A DNA stretch of 64,000 bases from an uncultured Clostridia bacterium (GTDB lineage Bacteria > Bacillota > Clostridia > Christensenellales > UBA1242): assembly GCA_947588355.1 (NCBI GenBank), contig CANPYI010000003.1, positions 1 to 64,000 on the forward strand, read 5' to 3'. Made by a program: the position numbers and the translations under genes. Of this stretch, positions 44,784-53,269 are shown one piece after another. Below the pieces are notes generated by a model. It was not told the DNA's origin, ran no database searches, and saw only the letters and a program-made list of their open reading frames with translations. Position 1 is the first letter of the stretch, and every line of letters starts with the position of its first letter.

Positions 44784-46004
44784 CTAAATTTGAATAGTTA
44801 CAGAATTTTCTGTGCCGCTTGCATCCAACATAGAGCAAAAATGAAATATCGCACTTTGGCCACTTTTCATAGAATAAAGCAGATTGAAAAGGTCGATTTT
44901 GTTGACAATGTCATATGAATTTCCGCCATATTCCACCTTTGTGATAAGATTGTCTTTTTCAATCTTTTCTTCGCCGTAATTCAAATCCTCAAACAAATAA
45001 AAACCCAAGTCGCTATTGTTACAAAAATTGTAAAGTCCCTCTGTGTAACTCACCCATTTATCTTTAAAGTAAAAGAAGTCTTTTCTTCCATTTTCGGCTT
45101 TGCTTGACGTAAGCATATGGCAGTAAACTTCAGTAAAATCAAGTCCAACAAAACTATCAACAAGTTTGTTGGCAAATTGCTCTGATTTTTTGTAATCTGC
45201 AACAACCTCGTCCAAAAAAAGTCTTGCGGGAGTCATCGGCAAAACATCATTTTCAAAAAGACCTGTTTCTTCATCAAAAGACTGCCCGAGTGAAAGCCCA
45301 ATCAAATTTCCTGTTTTGTCAAAAACCGCACCATTTTCAAAAGCAGTGTTTGAATAGTAAAGTTCCAGTACGTTACAATTTTCCATAATAGTTTCAACAG
45401 CCGTAAAGCCCTCTTTTTCGGATTCGACATAAACATTTGTCAAAGTTTCTTGTATTTCCCCCGTCCAAACATTTTTGCTGTCTTTTGGCGAAGATACTGC
45501 CAAAACTTGATTTTTCAAAAGTGTGCCTGTTGACAAAGAAACAAACGGAATTCTGACATTTGATTTGTCGTCCTCGTTTGTGTTTTTGCATTTTAGCACA
45601 GCAATATTGTAATTTTTTTCAGTAAATATAATATCAGCGGCATACACTTTTCCGGAATTTGTGCAAATTGTAATTTCTTTTCCGTCCCACAACAAAAAAT
45701 CGCTGTAAGGTGCAAGCACATATCCGTCTTCACGAACATTCACCCCCACAGAAGTCTGTTCAATATCAGTTTCAAAATCTTCAGTTGCCGTAAAATCTAT
45801 TTCCACGGTGGCGTCTAAGTAAATATCTCCAAGTGTGCTGTTGGAAACAAACGGCCAAAGTTTAAGTTTCAAAGCGATGTTGTTTGGTGCAAAAAAGAAA
45901 AAATGGATGACGACAAACATATAACACAAAATGACTGAGACAACACCAAGCACGATGCCCCAAACAATTTTTGATGTGTTTTTCTTTTTTTCAGTGTCTT
46001 CCAT
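44784..46004 (-). CDS. Membrane-anchored HtrA-like protein lacking all catalytic residues
   Basis: The 406-residue protein has one signal-anchor (about 13-38) and a trypsin/HtrA-like fold: VGVNVREDGYVLAP, EKNYNIAVLKC and FENGAVFDKTGNLIGLS. Compared with HtrA, the His position is S101 (APYSDF for TNNHVV), the Asp position is N133 (YNIAV for TDLAV) and the Ser position is N224 (ENGAVF for NSGGPL). It therefore cannot be an ordinary serine protease. The last ~150 residues are probably a PDZ-like or adaptor region. The start at 46004 has AAAGGA. It sits between the Ppx-like and MreB-like genes. Confidence 0.72.
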   Translation of the reverse strand: MEDTEKKKNTSKIVWGIVLGVVSVILCYMFVVIHFFFFAPNNIALKLKLWPFVSNSTLGDIYLDATVEIDFTATEDFETDIEQTSVGVNVREDGYVLAPYSDFLLWDGKEITICTNSGKVYAADIIFTEKNYNIAVLKCKNTNEDDKSNVRIPFVSLSTGTLLKNQVLAVSSPKDSKNVWTGEIQETLTNVYVESEKEGFTAVETIMENCNVLELYYSNTAFENGAVFDKTGNLIGLSLGQSFDEETGLFENDVLPMTPARLFLDEVVADYKKSEQFANKLVDSFVGLDFTEVYCHMLTSSKAENGRKDFFYFKDKWVSYTEGLYNFCNNSDLGFYLFEDLNYGEEKIEKDNLITKVEYGGNSYDIVNKIDLFNLLYSMKSGQSAIFHFCSMLDASGTENSVTIQI

Positions 46005-46074
46005 ACTTTCCTTTTTAGTTTTATGAAAAAAATGCATAAAAACATGCTTCTTTTCATTTTTTTTGTAATTGATT

Positions 46075-47556
46075 TTAAATTATTTGCAAACTTTTCTTGA
46101 AAGTTTTCCTAAAATCATCGGCAACTTTCATTGCTTGAATAATTTCAAACGAAGGGTCGGAATTTACAACCGTTTTCATAATTATGCTGTCACCCAAGAT
46201 GTCACAAACGATATCCGAAATGACATTTTTTCTTGAGGCATTAAGGTTTACTGCCAAATTTACAAGCACACCCATTTTGCGAATAGCGTCAACATCTTCG
46301 TCAGACAGGATCTCCTTGTATTTCATAACTTCTGCCAAATTGAAGTTGTCCAAATTTTGACATGTGCAAGCAAATGCCGCAAGCAAAATATCTTTTTGGC
46401 TTGCTCCTGCAATATTTGAATTCAAAATGGCATAATATGCGTGCTTTTGATTGTCGTTGAAACTGATGAATTTTCCGCAATCATACATATATGCTGCGAT
46501 TTTGAGTGGTTTAACATACACCCTTGGCAATTTGTGAACAACTTTCAACTGTTTGAAAAGCAAGATTGCCATTTCATACACTTGCAAATTGATGGAAAGT
46601 CCTTCTTTCTTAAATTCATATATGCTGTCCAAACTGTTTTGCAAAAGGTCGGAATATTTTTCATTTGCAGTGCCAACAAGATTTGAAAGCACAACACCTT
46701 CAAGTGAGTCAGCAGACGAAACAACAGCACTTTCAAGTTTTAAGGTGTCATAAACTGCTGTGACAATCGCCATGCCACCGTCAATACACTCTCTGCCGTC
46801 TGCACCGATGCCTTTTATTTTCCCGATTTTCTGAGAGTCAAGTCCGCCAATAAAATCAGCAACTTTGTTTAAAGTTTCTCTGGTCAGGTCATAATTGTTG
46901 TCAATATCGATTGGATAACGAGTCAACTTTTTGCCGATTCGCGCCAGGTCAACGAATGTTTCGCCACAGCCAATAACACTGTCATCCTCATAATGCTTTA
47001 TCAATGAGCATTTTTTCAGTTCTTTTTTCACGTTGGCAACTTTTTCAGCAAAAGTCACTTCTCCACCAGAAAGATTGGTGTATCCAAAAGGAATAACGTC
47101 AAAATCCATCACATTCCTGCGATTAAACTTGCAAATATAAGTTTCATAAGCCTCAATGTCAACGATATAGCCTTTTGAAAGGTCGATTTTTGACATGCAA
47201 GACAAATAAACGTTTTTGACGATATCCTCATCAGAAGCAATCAAAAAGTTCATTCCGGTGTTGGTGTAAATTTCATCAAGAAAACCACGATAGTTTCTTG
47301 CTTTGACAATAATTTTTGATGCAACAGCAATCATACGAGAAACCTTAAACGTTTCAATCGTGTAGCGATACATATTCAAAATTTTCAAGATATCAGTTTT
47401 TGATTTTGGACTAAACAAACAATCTTTCACAATGTCTTGTGAAAGATTGTACCTGTTGACAACCTCTTCCAAAATTCTGTATCTTCCGTTTCTGCTTTGA
47501 ACAACCAAAAGTTTGACTTTTTTGTCGTCAAGAGTGATATAAGCAATATTTTCCAT
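46075..47556 (-). CDS. Degenerate Ppx/GppA-like protein with HD-like tail
   Basis: The 493-residue protein follows the Ppx/GppA plan: an N-terminal actin-like ATPase core (MENIAYITLDDKKVKLLV, VSRMIAVASKIIVKARN, ASDEDIVKNVYLSCM) and a C-terminal HD-like helical domain (about 310-480). The usual DIGGGSTE reads VDIEAYETY (132-141). The HD pair in LHDIGK is Y358-D359 in MYDCGKFI, so polyphosphate or ppGpp cleavage is unlikely. Family members act on polyphosphate and pppGpp. The start has GAGGGA. It lies between a ferredoxin and the HtrA-like gene. Alternative: a distant family with own chemistry. Confidence 0.72.
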   Translation of the reverse strand: MENIAYITLDDKKVKLLVVQSRNGRYRILEEVVNRYNLSQDIVKDCLFSPKSKTDILKILNMYRYTIETFKVSRMIAVASKIIVKARNYRGFLDEIYTNTGMNFLIASDEDIVKNVYLSCMSKIDLSKGYIVDIEAYETYICKFNRRNVMDFDVIPFGYTNLSGGEVTFAEKVANVKKELKKCSLIKHYEDDSVIGCGETFVDLARIGKKLTRYPIDIDNNYDLTRETLNKVADFIGGLDSQKIGKIKGIGADGRECIDGGMAIVTAVYDTLKLESAVVSSADSLEGVVLSNLVGTANEKYSDLLQNSLDSIYEFKKEGLSINLQVYEMAILLFKQLKVVHKLPRVYVKPLKIAAYMYDCGKFISFNDNQKHAYYAILNSNIAGASQKDILLAAFACTCQNLDNFNLAEVMKYKEILSDEDVDAIRKMGVLVNLAVNLNASRKNVISDIVCDILGDSIIMKTVVNSDPSFEIIQAMKVADDFRKTFKKSLQII

Positions 47557-47579
47557 TTTTCCCTCGCTGAAATTTTTAT

Positions 47580-47750
47580 TTATGCGTCCAAATCAATAGC
47601 CTCAACAGGACAACTTGCCTGGCAAGCACCACAATGAATACATTTGTTTTTGTCAATCTCCGCTTTGCCATCATCTCCAAAAGAGATTGCCCCAACAGGA
47701 CAAATAGCAACACAAGTTCCGCAAGAGATACATTTGTTTTTGTTGACCAT
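47580..47750 (-). CDS. 2[4Fe-4S] ferredoxin
   Basis: This small gene encodes 56 residues with two CxxCxxCxxxCP clusters: C7-x2-C10-x2-C13-x3-C17-P and C36-x2-C39-x2-C42-x3-C46-P. It is a soluble electron carrier typical of anaerobes. GAGGTGA lies before the ATG and a strong promoter is at 47776-47804. It is the first gene of the run that continues into the Ppx-like gene, 23 bp downstream. Joint transcription of a ferredoxin with these genes has no obvious logic, so it may be incidental. Confidence 0.93.
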   Translation of the reverse strand: MVNKNKCISCGTCVAICPVGAISFGDDGKAEIDKNKCIHCGACQASCPVEAIDLDA

Positions 47751-47775
47751 AGTTCACCTCATTATGTTTGCATAT

Positions 47776-47804
47776 AATATAGCATAAAAAAGAGAATTTG
47801 TCCA
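47776..47804 (-). promoter_or_regulatory. Promoter of the ferredoxin-to-MinE run
   Basis: On the minus strand, TGGACA (47799-47804), a 17-bp spacer and TATATT (47776-47781), with TG at the extended -10. It is about 27 bp upstream of the ferredoxin start. Confidence 0.75.
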
Positions 47805-47826
47805 CTAATTTTTGAATACTTTTTTG

Positions 47827-48201
47827 CTATTTTTTTAATATTTTGACAAATTCCACTATTGACAGCAAAATAAGAAACACTCCAAAGCCTATTTTGAGTA
47901 TTTTTGAAGGTAAGAACGTCATCAGAATTGCACCCAATATGGCAAAAATGACACCAAAAATAATTATCCAATAAATATTTTTTGTCACAATAAATCCGTG
48001 CTTGTAGTGGATATAAACAGAAAAAATCGCCATGACCAAAAAACTTAAAAGATTTATCCCTTGCGAAAGTTTTTGATCAAAGTCCAAAAAAATAGTCAAA
48101 ACAGGAATAAGCAGTGTTCCTCCGCCCATTCCAAGTCCGCCAAATATTCCGGACAAAAAACCTGCCAAAATATAAAAAAAATAAATCACAAAAAACTCCA
48201 A
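47827..48201 (-). CDS. TauE/SafE-type membrane protein, half length (1)
   Basis: The 124-residue protein has four hydrophobic segments and the TauE/SafE signature GFLSGIFGGLGMGGGTLLIPVL at its start. Typical TauE/SafE anion exporters are about 250 residues with two such repeats. This gene and its neighbour each carry one repeat, so the functional unit may be a heterodimer or a homodimer. The substrate is unclear (sulfite, sulfoacetate or similar in the family). Same direction as the second copy, 62 bp apart. Confidence 0.85.
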   Translation of the reverse strand: MEFFVIYFFYILAGFLSGIFGGLGMGGGTLLIPVLTIFLDFDQKLSQGINLLSFLVMAIFSVYIHYKHGFIVTKNIYWIIIFGVIFAILGAILMTFLPSKILKIGFGVFLILLSIVEFVKILKK

Positions 48202-48263
48202 AAATAATATGTGAAAAATATAAAAAAAAATTGCAAAAAAGCCATATTTTTTGCGTTTTTCAT

Positions 48264-48671
48264 TTAAAAAAGCAATCTAATTCCCCCTGCAAGCATAACA
48301 AAAACAAAAACGATTTTTATTATTTTTGTAGGCAAAAATTTAAGCAAAAATGACCCCAAAATTCCGCCCAAAACGACCCCCGTTCCAACAGTGACAAAAG
48401 GCACTGTTTCAAGGTTTCCACCAAGGCAATAAACAAGGGCACTTACGAATGAAATTGGAAGAATTATGACGATTGCTGTCGCATGAGAATATTTGCTTGG
48501 CAAGTGAAGCAACCTTTCAAGTAGCGGAACACAGATCATTCCACCTCCCCCACCAAAAAATCCGTTGACCAATCCTATCAATGCTCCGCACAGACACAAA
48601 ACAGCAATATGCTTTGCCGACAACTTTTCAGATGTTGATTTTTGCTTTGATTTGCAGATGTTTTGTGCCAT
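48264..48671 (-). CDS. TauE/SafE-type membrane protein, half length (2)
   Basis: The 135-residue protein starts with a basic hydrophilic stretch (about 20 residues) and has four hydrophobic segments. Its glycine-rich repeat, ALIGLVNGFFGGGGGMICVPLL, is the family signature. Together with the 47827 gene it would add up to one full-length TauE/SafE protein. It is the first of the pair; the plausible promoter is in 48672-48730, on the other side of the large surface-protein gene. Confidence 0.85.
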   Translation of the reverse strand: MAQNICKSKQKSTSEKLSAKHIAVLCLCGALIGLVNGFFGGGGGMICVPLLERLLHLPSKYSHATAIVIILPISFVSALVYCLGGNLETVPFVTVGTGVVLGGILGSFLLKFLPTKIIKIVFVFVMLAGGIRLLF

Positions 48672-48738
48672 AAAGTTCCTTCCACACAGCCAAAATATAC
48701 TCTTTAATAAATATTATAAATAAATTTAAAAAAAATAT

Positions 48739-48767
48739 TTGATATTTCAGAATGAATATGCTATAAT
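48739..48767 (+). promoter_or_regulatory. Promoter of the large surface protein gene
   Basis: TTGATA (48739-48744), a 17-bp spacer and consensus TATAAT (48762-48767) with TG at the extended -10. It gives a leader of about 28 nt. Confidence 0.75.
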
Positions 48768-48801
48768 TTCAAAGTTAGACTTACATAGCAAAAGGTGAAA
48801 T

Positions 48802-51800
48802 ATGAAAAAAAATAAAAAACTTAAACAAAGATTATTCACACTATCCTTGGCGGCTCTTGTTCCATTGTCCGCTTCCGCCGTTTTGTTTTCGCAAAATGAA
48901 AACACAACACAAGCTGTTGCGCTCAAATATCAACCAAGTGTAAAAAAAGATGTGTCTTTGACAAACAACAACTTCAACTCAAGTTCGTCATCAATGTCCT
49001 TAAGCACCTCACTTTCAGGCTGGACAGGTCAGATAAACGACCGCAAAACAACTGCCGGCATCATAAGTGTCGGAACTTCATTTGCGGGAAACGCATCGCC
49101 TTATTTCCACCTTGTCAACAATCCGGGCAAAAATGGCACAGACGACCACATTTTGATGATAAATTCAAAAACCGACAACTCAAACAACTTCACAATGGCA
49201 AAACAAGGCTACCGTTCAGGTTCAGTAAGTTTGTCGGCAAACAGTTATTATTCTTTTCAAGTTGCCTTCAAAACCGACAAAAACTATGACACAGAAAAAG
49301 AATACATTGAATATGGAAAAATTGGCGATGATATTCCTGGCGATACAAATGGAGATTACTATATTTCAGAAAATTCTTTTGAGTCTGTTCCTTTTGATGT
49401 AAACGAAGATGCAGAAGTTTATATTTCTTTCCAAGACCCAAACCGTGATACGTTCTATCTCAAAAAATCCTTGACAAAGGCAGAATCCACAACAGTTGAT
49501 GCAAGCACGCAGATAGAAGCATTTTATGATGACAATGTTTTTATCGGCTTTTTGAAAGATGAAAAACCTTATTATGTTTTGAAGACTCAAGTCACTGCCA
49601 CAAATCCAGAGAAATCTGACAAAATATACACAGTAAATGAAGATGCCACTTTGTATGAATGCTCAATAGTGTACACAAAATCTTCCACAAATCCATACAA
49701 AGTCCAAAAGGATACAGTTTTTTACAAGCAAAACGATCATCATGAACCTGTCAATGCACAAACAAGCGGATCAATCTATCTCGACGGGCTTACAGACGAA
49801 AATGGCAACCCTGTGACAGCGGAATATGTCACCATTTCATCTGACCAATGGGTAACTTTCTATTTCTTTGTGGCAACAGGAAACCAAAATCAAGATGTCA
49901 ACCTTCAGTTGTGGCTTGGCTCAAAAGATGTCACAAGCAGCGGTGTTGTTTTCTTTGATGATGTCAATGTTTTCCAGTACAGCGAAAACGAATTTTGGAA
50001 AACCTATAAAGATTGCTATGACAAATATTACACCCTGCAATCTTCAACAGAGATAAAAAAGCAGTTTTGCACAAGTTTGTATGATTTGCGCAAGCAAACC
50101 GAAAAGGATACAACATACAACTCTTACAATTTGGATTTTGAAGAAGGTGTTTACAATTCCGATGTTTCTTCGCTGAAAGAATGGAAAAAAGATCAATCAA
50201 CAAGTGGTCAGGCACAAGTTTTTGATGTGAACGCGCCAGAGATATTCAAAACTCGCACGGGCTACGATTTTGTAGGCTCAAATTACTCATATGAAGTTGA
50301 AATTTCTGACGAAGGACTTGACAACACAGATGTTCCTCGCCTTAAAATTGTCGCTGAAAAGGAAAATAAATATGTGCTTGGACTTTGGACGGACAACAAT
50401 ACGGTCAAAGTCACTTCAAAAGATATTTTGATAGAGTCCAAAAAGGTTTACAAAATTTCCGCAAAGTACAAAATCTCCAGCCTTGACGGAAATGCTTATA
50501 TATTTGTAAAAGAAAATGACAGTATCGTGAAAGGCTACAACCTTAGTGACAAACAATACACCATAAAAGACGAAACGGCAAGTTCGGGAATAAATTCAAA
50601 CCCAGACAACGACTTTGTCAACGACTATGGCACGATTGAATTTTATGTCAAAGGCGGCACACATATTGATTCTTCAATCAATGTTTCGCTGGGCTTAGGA
50701 AATGGAGATGAGGTTTCGACAGGCTGTGTGGTTTTTGATGATGTGAAAATTGAGTTGGCAACAAGCGAACAATACAACTCTGCAACAAACAAACTCGAAC
50801 TTGGCACCACCCCATCAACATCTTTAAGTGTGCCAAATGGAGATTTTGACATCGTCACAGCAAACGCAAACAGCACAGGTATCTTTTCTCCTACAGAATG
50901 GACAATAACTTCTTCAGATGACTTTGTGTTTTCAGGTGTTGTAAGCACAGATGCCAAACAATTTGAAAGATACAACACTTTGTACAAACAAAACAAAAAC
51001 GAGGGCGTTGCACCTGCAAAAAATCCATATTACTGGGCATCTTTTGGAAGTCCGATAAATAGATTTAACGCACAAGAGCCTGACAATGTTCTTATGCTTG
51101 GCAATGTCAACAAATCTTGGCAAAAATTACGCTCTGCCGACCTTTCAATCTCGGCAAGAACATCTTATAAATTATCCTTCTTCTACAAAACTATTGGTCT
51201 TGGCACAGAATCGCAATTCAAAGTATCTCTTGTTGGCGACGACGGATTCAAGTTGTATGAATCCGACATGTTGTCTTCACAAGAATGGGCACAAAAAGCA
51301 ATCTATATCGCAGATGCTTCTGGTGCAACCACACTTCACCTTGAAATTGAATTTGGCACCCAAGCTGATGGTGTTTCAGGAATTGCATATTTTGACAATT
51401 TTGCCCTCACAAGCGGTTCCACTGCTGTAAAAGGACAAGATGTTGTTGACCTTTCAAATTTCTTCCTTAATATTCCGGGCAACAACATAACTTCAAGCCT
51501 GGAAACTTCAACAACTCCCGCCTACAACGGCTCAGTCACAAACAGTGATGGAACAGAAATAAAAGGCGGAATAGTAACCGGAGAGGCATTCAAGCCAGGG
51601 AGTGTGTATTATGTAGAAAACTCCGAAAGCGACAAATTCTTTTATATTACTATTCACGGAAAAGGTATTTATGTCATTCAATCAAACTTTTCAATGGATT
51701 TGGAATCTGGAAAATATTATGATCTTTCTTTCAAACTTAAAACTCACTTCAACAGCAAAAATCAACTTGACAAAAATAAGTCCTACTCCTATGGTGTTAC

Positions 51801-52668
51801 GTTTGGTTTGACCGGTTTCAAATACATGACCGAACTTAAATCAAACGACGAATATCAGAATTATCACATTTATTTCAATCCAAGTGAAGAGACCTCGGCA
51901 GAATTGTACATGGCTTTGGTCTGCGACAGTCCAGAGACCGCCGGCTCTATGGCTTTGTACGATTTGCAACTCAACGAATCAACCGAAGATGAATTCAATC
52001 GTGCAAAGGAAGAGACAAAAGACAAAAACTACAATGTCAACGAGGGTCTTAAATTTGTAAGTTCCGCAAACGATGTCGAAGAAAATCCGGATGAAACCGA
52101 GCCAGAACCAGACACAAATACACCTTCAAACGATTTTAATTGGCTTTTGATTCCAACCCTTATCACCGCCCTTGCGATTGTGATTGCAGTTGTCGGATAT
52201 TTCTTGAGAAAGATTAAGATAAAGAAAATTGAAATCAAGCGAAAAGAGTCATATGACAGAAAACGCAGTGCCAATGTTGACATAATCAAACGTCAAGCAT
52301 TGGCAGAACGCGATGCACAAGTACAATCCGTTGAAGCAACAAAAGCAAAATTTGAAAAAGAACTCGAAAAACTTGAAACCACTCACAAGCAAAAAGTTCT
52401 TGAACTTCGTGAAAAAGACAAAGACAAGGTTTCAAAAGAAACGGACAAGGAATTCAAGTTGTTTGCAAAGAAACGTACAGTTATCGCCGAAAAGATAGAA
52501 TCTTTGGAAAAAGAAATTGCAGAACTTAAAACCCCAGAACATTTGCTAAGTTTGGAAAGAAAAGTTTTTACAGAAGAACAAAATAAACGTAAAGAACTGC
52601 AAAAAATCTCAAAACAAGCAAATAAAAAGGACAAAACAAGCAAAGATGACAAAAAAGAAGATGCTTAA
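48802..52668 (+). CDS. Multi-module surface protein with cytoplasmic coiled-coil tail
   Basis: The 1288-residue protein has a signal peptide (about 10-30), then about 1050 residues of beta-rich extracellular sequence. Four repeated modules each end in a similar strand: VVFFDDVNVFQ (about 380), CVVFDDVKIE (641), IAYFDNFAL (860) and MALYDLQL (1049), the pattern of carbohydrate-binding jelly-roll modules. An acidic stalk (PDETEPEPDTNTPS) leads to one helix (1112-1135) and a 153-residue Lys/Glu-rich coiled-coil tail inside the cell. No enzyme motif is visible. I infer a surface binder linked to an internal structure. The ribosome site is AAAGGTG and a terminator overlaps the stop. Confidence 0.78.
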   Translation: MKKNKKLKQRLFTLSLAALVPLSASAVLFSQNENTTQAVALKYQPSVKKDVSLTNNNFNSSSSSMSLSTSLSGWTGQINDRKTTAGIISVGTSFAGNASPYFHLVNNPGKNGTDDHILMINSKTDNSNNFTMAKQGYRSGSVSLSANSYYSFQVAFKTDKNYDTEKEYIEYGKIGDDIPGDTNGDYYISENSFESVPFDVNEDAEVYISFQDPNRDTFYLKKSLTKAESTTVDASTQIEAFYDDNVFIGFLKDEKPYYVLKTQVTATNPEKSDKIYTVNEDATLYECSIVYTKSSTNPYKVQKDTVFYKQNDHHEPVNAQTSGSIYLDGLTDENGNPVTAEYVTISSDQWVTFYFFVATGNQNQDVNLQLWLGSKDVTSSGVVFFDDVNVFQYSENEFWKTYKDCYDKYYTLQSSTEIKKQFCTSLYDLRKQTEKDTTYNSYNLDFEEGVYNSDVSSLKEWKKDQSTSGQAQVFDVNAPEIFKTRTGYDFVGSNYSYEVEISDEGLDNTDVPRLKIVAEKENKYVLGLWTDNNTVKVTSKDILIESKKVYKISAKYKISSLDGNAYIFVKENDSIVKGYNLSDKQYTIKDETASSGINSNPDNDFVNDYGTIEFYVKGGTHIDSSINVSLGLGNGDEVSTGCVVFDDVKIELATSEQYNSATNKLELGTTPSTSLSVPNGDFDIVTANANSTGIFSPTEWTITSSDDFVFSGVVSTDAKQFERYNTLYKQNKNEGVAPAKNPYYWASFGSPINRFNAQEPDNVLMLGNVNKSWQKLRSADLSISARTSYKLSFFYKTIGLGTESQFKVSLVGDDGFKLYESDMLSSQEWAQKAIYIADASGATTLHLEIEFGTQADGVSGIAYFDNFALTSGSTAVKGQDVVDLSNFFLNIPGNNITSSLETSTTPAYNGSVTNSDGTEIKGGIVTGEAFKPGSVYYVENSESDKFFYITIHGKGIYVIQSNFSMDLESGKYYDLSFKLKTHFNSKNQLDKNKSYSYGVTFGLTGFKYMTELKSNDEYQNYHIYFNPSEETSAELYMALVCDSPETAGSMALYDLQLNESTEDEFNRAKEETKDKNYNVNEGLKFVSSANDVEENPDETEPEPDTNTPSNDFNWLLIPTLITALAIVIAVVGYFLRKIKIKKIEIKRKESYDRKRSANVDIIKRQALAERDAQVQSVEATKAKFEKELEKLETTHKQKVLELREKDKDKVSKETDKEFKLFAKKRTVIAEKIESLEKEIAELKTPEHLLSLERKVFTEEQNKRKELQKISKQANKKDKTSKDDKKEDA

Positions 52669-52685
52669 AAACATCTTCTTTTTTT
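52651..52685 (+). terminator. Terminator of the large surface protein gene
   Basis: A 13-bp stem (52651-52663 / 52672-52684, AAAAAAGAAGATG against CATCTTCTTTTTT) has an 8-nt loop containing the stop codon. A T run follows. Confidence 0.88.
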
Positions 52686-52686
52686 A

Positions 52687-53211
52687 TTAAAAATCGTCAT
52701 CATCGTCGTCTTCGTCAGAATCTTCATCATCTATTTCATCAAAGTCATCATCATCGAGTTCATCTTCTTCCTCATCAGATTCTTCATCAAGTTCGTCTTC
52801 ATCAAGTTCGTCAAGTCCGCTTGTATCCAAACTATCGTCAAAGCCTATTCCCGAGTCCAAGTCATCGTCGTCTAAAACTTGGTCTTCAAGGTCGGTCACA
52901 GTTGCCATGTCGCCCGTTTCTTCGTCATCGTAAACGATTTCTTCTTCGTCACGGTTCATATATTCGTCCCAATCATTTGAAATGTCCTCATCGCCATCGT
53001 TTTGATGATCTCTCAAACAAGAGGAGCACATAATTTCGTCAGGCTGGATATAATTTGTTTTGCATATAGGACAAAGTTCCAAATCCAAATCCCCAATAAA
53101 TTCGTCTTTTTTTGCAGAAAGTTCTGCCTTGCAAACACTGCAAAGTTTGTCTTTCTTTTCAATATAATTAAGTTCACATCTTGGACATCTTATATAAACA
53201 GGTTTTTTCAT
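52687..53211 (-). CDS. Zinc-ribbon protein with acidic tail
   Basis: The 174-residue protein has two zinc-ribbon-like pairs in its first 67 residues: CPRC/CSVC (9-12 and 27-30) and CPIC/CSSC (47-50 and 62-65). About 105 residues follow that are overwhelmingly Asp/Glu, ending in a run of Asp. The tail is a natural polyanion, perhaps a nucleic-acid mimic or charge spacer. I recognise no named family; it is probably soluble. It converges with the surface protein gene and sits alone downstream of tsaB. Confidence 0.65.
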   Translation of the reverse strand: MKKPVYIRCPRCELNYIEKKDKLCSVCKAELSAKKDEFIGDLDLELCPICKTNYIQPDEIMCSSCLRDHQNDGDEDISNDWDEYMNRDEEEIVYDDEETGDMATVTDLEDQVLDDDDLDSGIGFDDSLDTSGLDELDEDELDEESDEEEDELDDDDFDEIDDEDSDEDDDDDDF

Positions 53212-53269
53212 ATTCTCTCCTTACGTCACAAATTCTACATGCAAACAAAGTTCTTTGTCAACTGATTTT

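Noticed and set aside
52690-52860. Trinucleotide-like repeat (TCA/TCG runs)
   Set aside because: It simply encodes the Asp/Glu tail of the zinc-ribbon protein on the minus strand.
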